Origin: Methylovulum sp.
Lineage (GTDB): Bacteria > Pseudomonadota > Gammaproteobacteria > Methylococcales > Methylomonadaceae
DNA length: 8,743 bases
Assembly: GCA_004299465.1 (NCBI GenBank)
Contig: SCST01000344.1
Coordinates: 1-8,743 of the forward strand
Direction: 5' to 3'
The notes below the pieces were generated by a model. It was not told where the DNA came from, made no database searches, and saw only the letters and a list, made by a program, of their open reading frames with translations. The stretch's first letter is position 1. The number at the start of each line of letters is the position of its first letter. The position numbers and the translations under genes were made by a program. Of the stretch, positions 6,640-8,743 are shown piece after piece.

Positions 6640-6672
6640 CCTACAGCAAGGGCTGAATAGTTACCCCTACCC

Positions 6673-7299
6673 TTACCGGGTAGCAGGGACAGGGATTGGC
6701 TTTTTCGCGCCGATTTCCGTCACCATCACGTCAACACCGTTTTTCCTTAATCGCGACCTGATGGTATTGACGCTCGCCATCTGTGTAAACGGTCCCATTT
6801 TGACGCGATGCCACGTTACATCACCGACTTTGGCTTTTTCGACCTTGGATTCGATACCCATTAACGCAAGCTTGGCCCTTAATTGATCGGCTTCCTTAAA
6901 GGTCTTGAAAGAACCGGCCTGCATGATGTACCGGCTTTCCTTGGCTTTACCTACGCGCTCCTCGCGGGTGCGCGTTTTGATCTCATACTCGGGAACGACG
7001 ACTTCCTTGTCGGGCAAAATAGTATAAAACTCAAAGTGCGGCGGCTTGGGTTTGTTATCCGCTTTTGTTTCCTGCTTATCCGCTACGCCGGGTTTTTTAG
7101 GGTCCGTTTTTGCTGGTTTATGTTCCGATGTTTCGGCCTGGCGAATTTCTTCGGAAGGGCCCGTCATGCGCAAATAAGCCAGGAAGACTACAAACAGGAT
7201 AATCAAGGCCGTAATCAGCATCCATTTCCATATGCCGATATTGTGCCGCGGACTGCTTTTTGAGCGGCGTTGCCCCCTGTTTTTGTAATCTTTAGCCAT
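6673..7299 (-). CDS. FtsN-like SPOR-domain membrane protein
   Basis: This 208-residue protein has the bitopic layout of FtsN: a short basic cytoplasmic N-terminus (1-24), one membrane segment (about 25-43), a periplasmic linker rich in Lys, Pro and Glu (about 47-90), and a C-terminal SPOR domain (about 124-193, starting YIMQAGSF). SPOR domains bind denuded glycan strands of septal peptidoglycan, so a role in cell division or envelope remodelling is likely. The juxta-domain stretch FYTILPDKEVVVPE (91-104) is typical of the SPOR proteins encoded next to argS in Pseudomonas-like genomes. The ATG is 3 bp after the argS stop, so the two are almost certainly cotranscribed and perhaps translationally coupled. 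Downstream, hslVU are not found where many relatives have them. Whether it is the true FtsN or a paralogue cannot be settled from this window. Confidence 0.85.
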   Translation of the reverse strand: MAKDYKNRGQRRSKSSPRHNIGIWKWMLITALIILFVVFLAYLRMTGPSEEIRQAETSEHKPAKTDPKKPGVADKQETKADNKPKPPHFEFYTILPDKEVVVPEYEIKTRTREERVGKAKESRYIMQAGSFKTFKEADQLRAKLALMGIESKVEKAKVGDVTWHRVKMGPFTQMASVNTIRSRLRKNGVDVMVTEIGAKKPIPVPATR

Positions 7300-7302
7300 G
7301 GT

Positions 7303-8743
7303 TCACATCGATTCAGGTGTATGGATATTCAGCAGGCCTAAGCCATTTGCCAAAACCTGCTTTACCGCGCAAATTAAATTGAGCCTGGCATCGCGCACCG
7401 CAGCCTCCTCGACCAGGAATTGGTGTGCGTTGTAATAGGTATGGAACTCATTGGCCAGCTCACGCAAATACTGGATCAACTGGTGCGGTTCGTACTGCAA
7501 TGCCGCGCGTTCCAGCGTTTCAGGATAGCGCGCCAATGTGCCTATTAACTGCACTTCATGCTCTTCGGTCAAGCGGGACAGGTTGTCCATGCCTAATAGC
7601 ACATTTCTTTCCCAACCTTTTTCATCGAGTTGGCGCAATACGCTGCAAACCCTGGCATAGGCGTATTGTACATAAAACACCGGATTTTCATTTGATCTTG
7701 AGGTCGCGAGTTTCAGGTCAAAATCCATATGTTGTTCAGACCTGCGCATCACATAAAAGAAGCGCGCCGCATCCTTGCCGACTTCGTTGCGCAATTGCCG
7801 TAATGTGACAAACTCGCCGGAACGCGTAGACATCTGCACTTTTTCGTCGCCGCGCCACAAGGTCGCAAATTGCACCAGCAATACGCTAAGCCTTGACTCA
7901 TCGGCGCCCAGCGCCTTAATTGCCGCCCTGACCCTGGGGATGTAGCCGTGATGATCAGCGCCCCAAATGTCGATAATCTGGTCAAAACCGCGATCCAGTT
8001 TATTCATATGGTAGGCAATATCCGACGCAAAATACGTGTATTGGCCGTTTTCGCGCACGACCACGCGGTCTTTTTCATCGCCTAGCACACTGGATGCAAA
8101 CCAAAGCGCGCCATCTTGCTCATAAAGATGGCCGGATGCACGCAAGCGTTCCAGCGCTTTTTCGACGGAACCGTCGTCCATTAATTGACGCTCGGAAAAC
8201 CATTCCTGGTAATCCACGCCGAACTCATGCAAATCACTTTTAATGTCATCCAGGATATTATTCAGGCCTACCTGGAAAAAATCCCGGTACAACGAGGCCC
8301 CCAGCAGGGTTTTCGCGCGCATGATCAAGGCATCGATATGGGTTTCCTTATCGCCGCCTTGGGGTTCGTCCGCCGGTATATCTTCCTGCACCAGCGCGGC
8401 AGGCCTGCGGTATTCATTGCCGGCGCTTTTATGGATGTCCAGCGCAATTTCGCGGACATAGTCGCCGCGATAGCCGTTACTCGGAAACACGACAATCTCG
8501 CCGCATTCTTCGAGGTATCTCAACCAGATACTGGTCGCGAGTATATCCATTTGCCGACCGGCATCATTGACATAATATTCGCGGTGCACATCAAAACCGA
8601 CCGCTTTTAATAAATCGGCAAGCACCGAGCCGTAAGCCGCGCCGCGCCCATGACCGACATGTAGCGGGCCGGTCGGGTTGGCTGACACAAATTCGACCTG
8701 GACTTTTTTACCCTCGCCTACGCGGCTTAGGCCGAATTCGGAC
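7303..8743 (-). CDS. argS: Arginyl-tRNA synthetase (5' end outside window)
   Basis: The frame is open to the right edge. 479 residues are visible of an expected roughly 580, so about 100 N-terminal residues are missing. The enzyme charges tRNA-Arg with arginine using ATP (class I synthetase). The fragment starts SEFGLSRVGEGKKVQVEF and continues with the HIGH-type motif in SANPTGPLHVGHGRG (visible residues 20-34). IWGADHHGYIPRV (259-271) is a conserved active-site stretch. QMSTRSGEFVTL (303-314) takes the place of the KMSKS loop, a form common in gammaproteobacterial ArgS. The DALR-type helical anticodon-binding domain fills about residues 355-479. A GTG at 8688 is an internal Val codon, not the start, since conserved sequence continues upstream of it. 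It is the first visible gene of the argS-SPOR unit. Confidence 0.97.
   Translation of the reverse strand, partial: SEFGLSRVGEGKKVQVEFVSANPTGPLHVGHGRGAAYGSVLADLLKAVGFDVHREYYVNDAGRQMDILATSIWLRYLEECGEIVVFPSNGYRGDYVREIALDIHKSAGNEYRRPAALVQEDIPADEPQGGDKETHIDALIMRAKTLLGASLYRDFFQVGLNNILDDIKSDLHEFGVDYQEWFSERQLMDDGSVEKALERLRASGHLYEQDGALWFASSVLGDEKDRVVVRENGQYTYFASDIAYHMNKLDRGFDQIIDIWGADHHGYIPRVRAAIKALGADESRLSVLLVQFATLWRGDEKVQMSTRSGEFVTLRQLRNEVGKDAARFFYVMRRSEQHMDFDLKLATSRSNENPVFYVQYAYARVCSVLRQLDEKGWERNVLLGMDNLSRLTEEHEVQLIGTLARYPETLERAALQYEPHQLIQYLRELANEFHTYYNAHQFLVEEAAVRDARLNLICAVKQVLANGLGLLNIHTPESM

Larger units (their letters stand above)
6375..6672. other. Spacer between the SPOR gene and dctA
   Basis: Nothing here reads as a gene: the longest minus-strand frame (6452-6637, 61 codons) has no recognisable motif and overlaps the inverted repeat. 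The spacer holds a strong inverted repeat next to the SPOR gene (6578-6639, with a small adjoining hairpin to 6653) and an insertion-sequence-end-like motif nearer dctA (6431-6481). The dctA promoter should be here, but I cannot point to convincing -35/-10 boxes. A TTGACT near 6398 has no suitable partner upstream of the start codon. Confidence 0.5.

Noticed and set aside
8185..8610. Plus-strand reading frame of 141 codons opposite argS
   Set aside because: It is antisense to conserved synthetase sequence, with no motif and no ribosome-binding site; a shadow frame.

Overview
All recognisable genes in this window lie on the minus strand, so transcription runs from high to low coordinates. The window looks like a gammaproteobacterial chromosome. 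The argS-SPOR gene pair has the order known from Pseudomonas and relatives, and DctA is very close to the enterobacterial protein. The large two-flavin oxidoreductase on the left makes me think of a methanotroph or sulfur-oxidiser type gammaproteobacterium (for example Methylococcales), but that is recollection of where such proteins occur, not proof.

Right part (8743 to 6673): the 3' four fifths of argS (arginyl-tRNA synthetase), then after 3 bp a short FtsN-like SPOR-domain membrane protein, evidently one transcription unit. In Pseudomonas-type genomes hslV and hslU follow this pair. Here they do not: a 298-bp spacer with a perfect 15-bp inverted repeat and an insertion-sequence-end-like motif leads instead to dctA.

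Middle part (6374 to 3580): dctA (C4-dicarboxylate/H+ or Na+ symporter), an alpha/beta hydrolase 59 bp downstream, then a decayed stretch. In that stretch the N-terminal part of a CTP-synthase-like glutamine amidotransferase runs directly into the C-terminal half of a PaiB-type flavin-binding regulator, both broken by stops and frameshifts. Near-identical 21-nt motifs in the same orientation at 3580 and 6431 bracket this whole block, which suggests a mobile or recombined cassette.

Left part (3579 to 1): an AT-rich non-coding spacer holds a 118-bp element with 18-bp terminal inverted repeats and a 4-bp target duplication (a MITE candidate) and a short REP-like palindrome. It is followed by a long reading frame (971 residues visible, running off the left edge). 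This encodes an N-terminal region of about 290 residues that I do not recognise, a GltD/NfnB-like part with two probable [4Fe-4S] clusters and two Rossmann folds, and the start of a ferredoxin-reductase-like flavin domain. It resembles a single-chain version of the NfnA/NfnB (SudA/SudB) electron-transfer pair and is the most interesting intact gene in the window.
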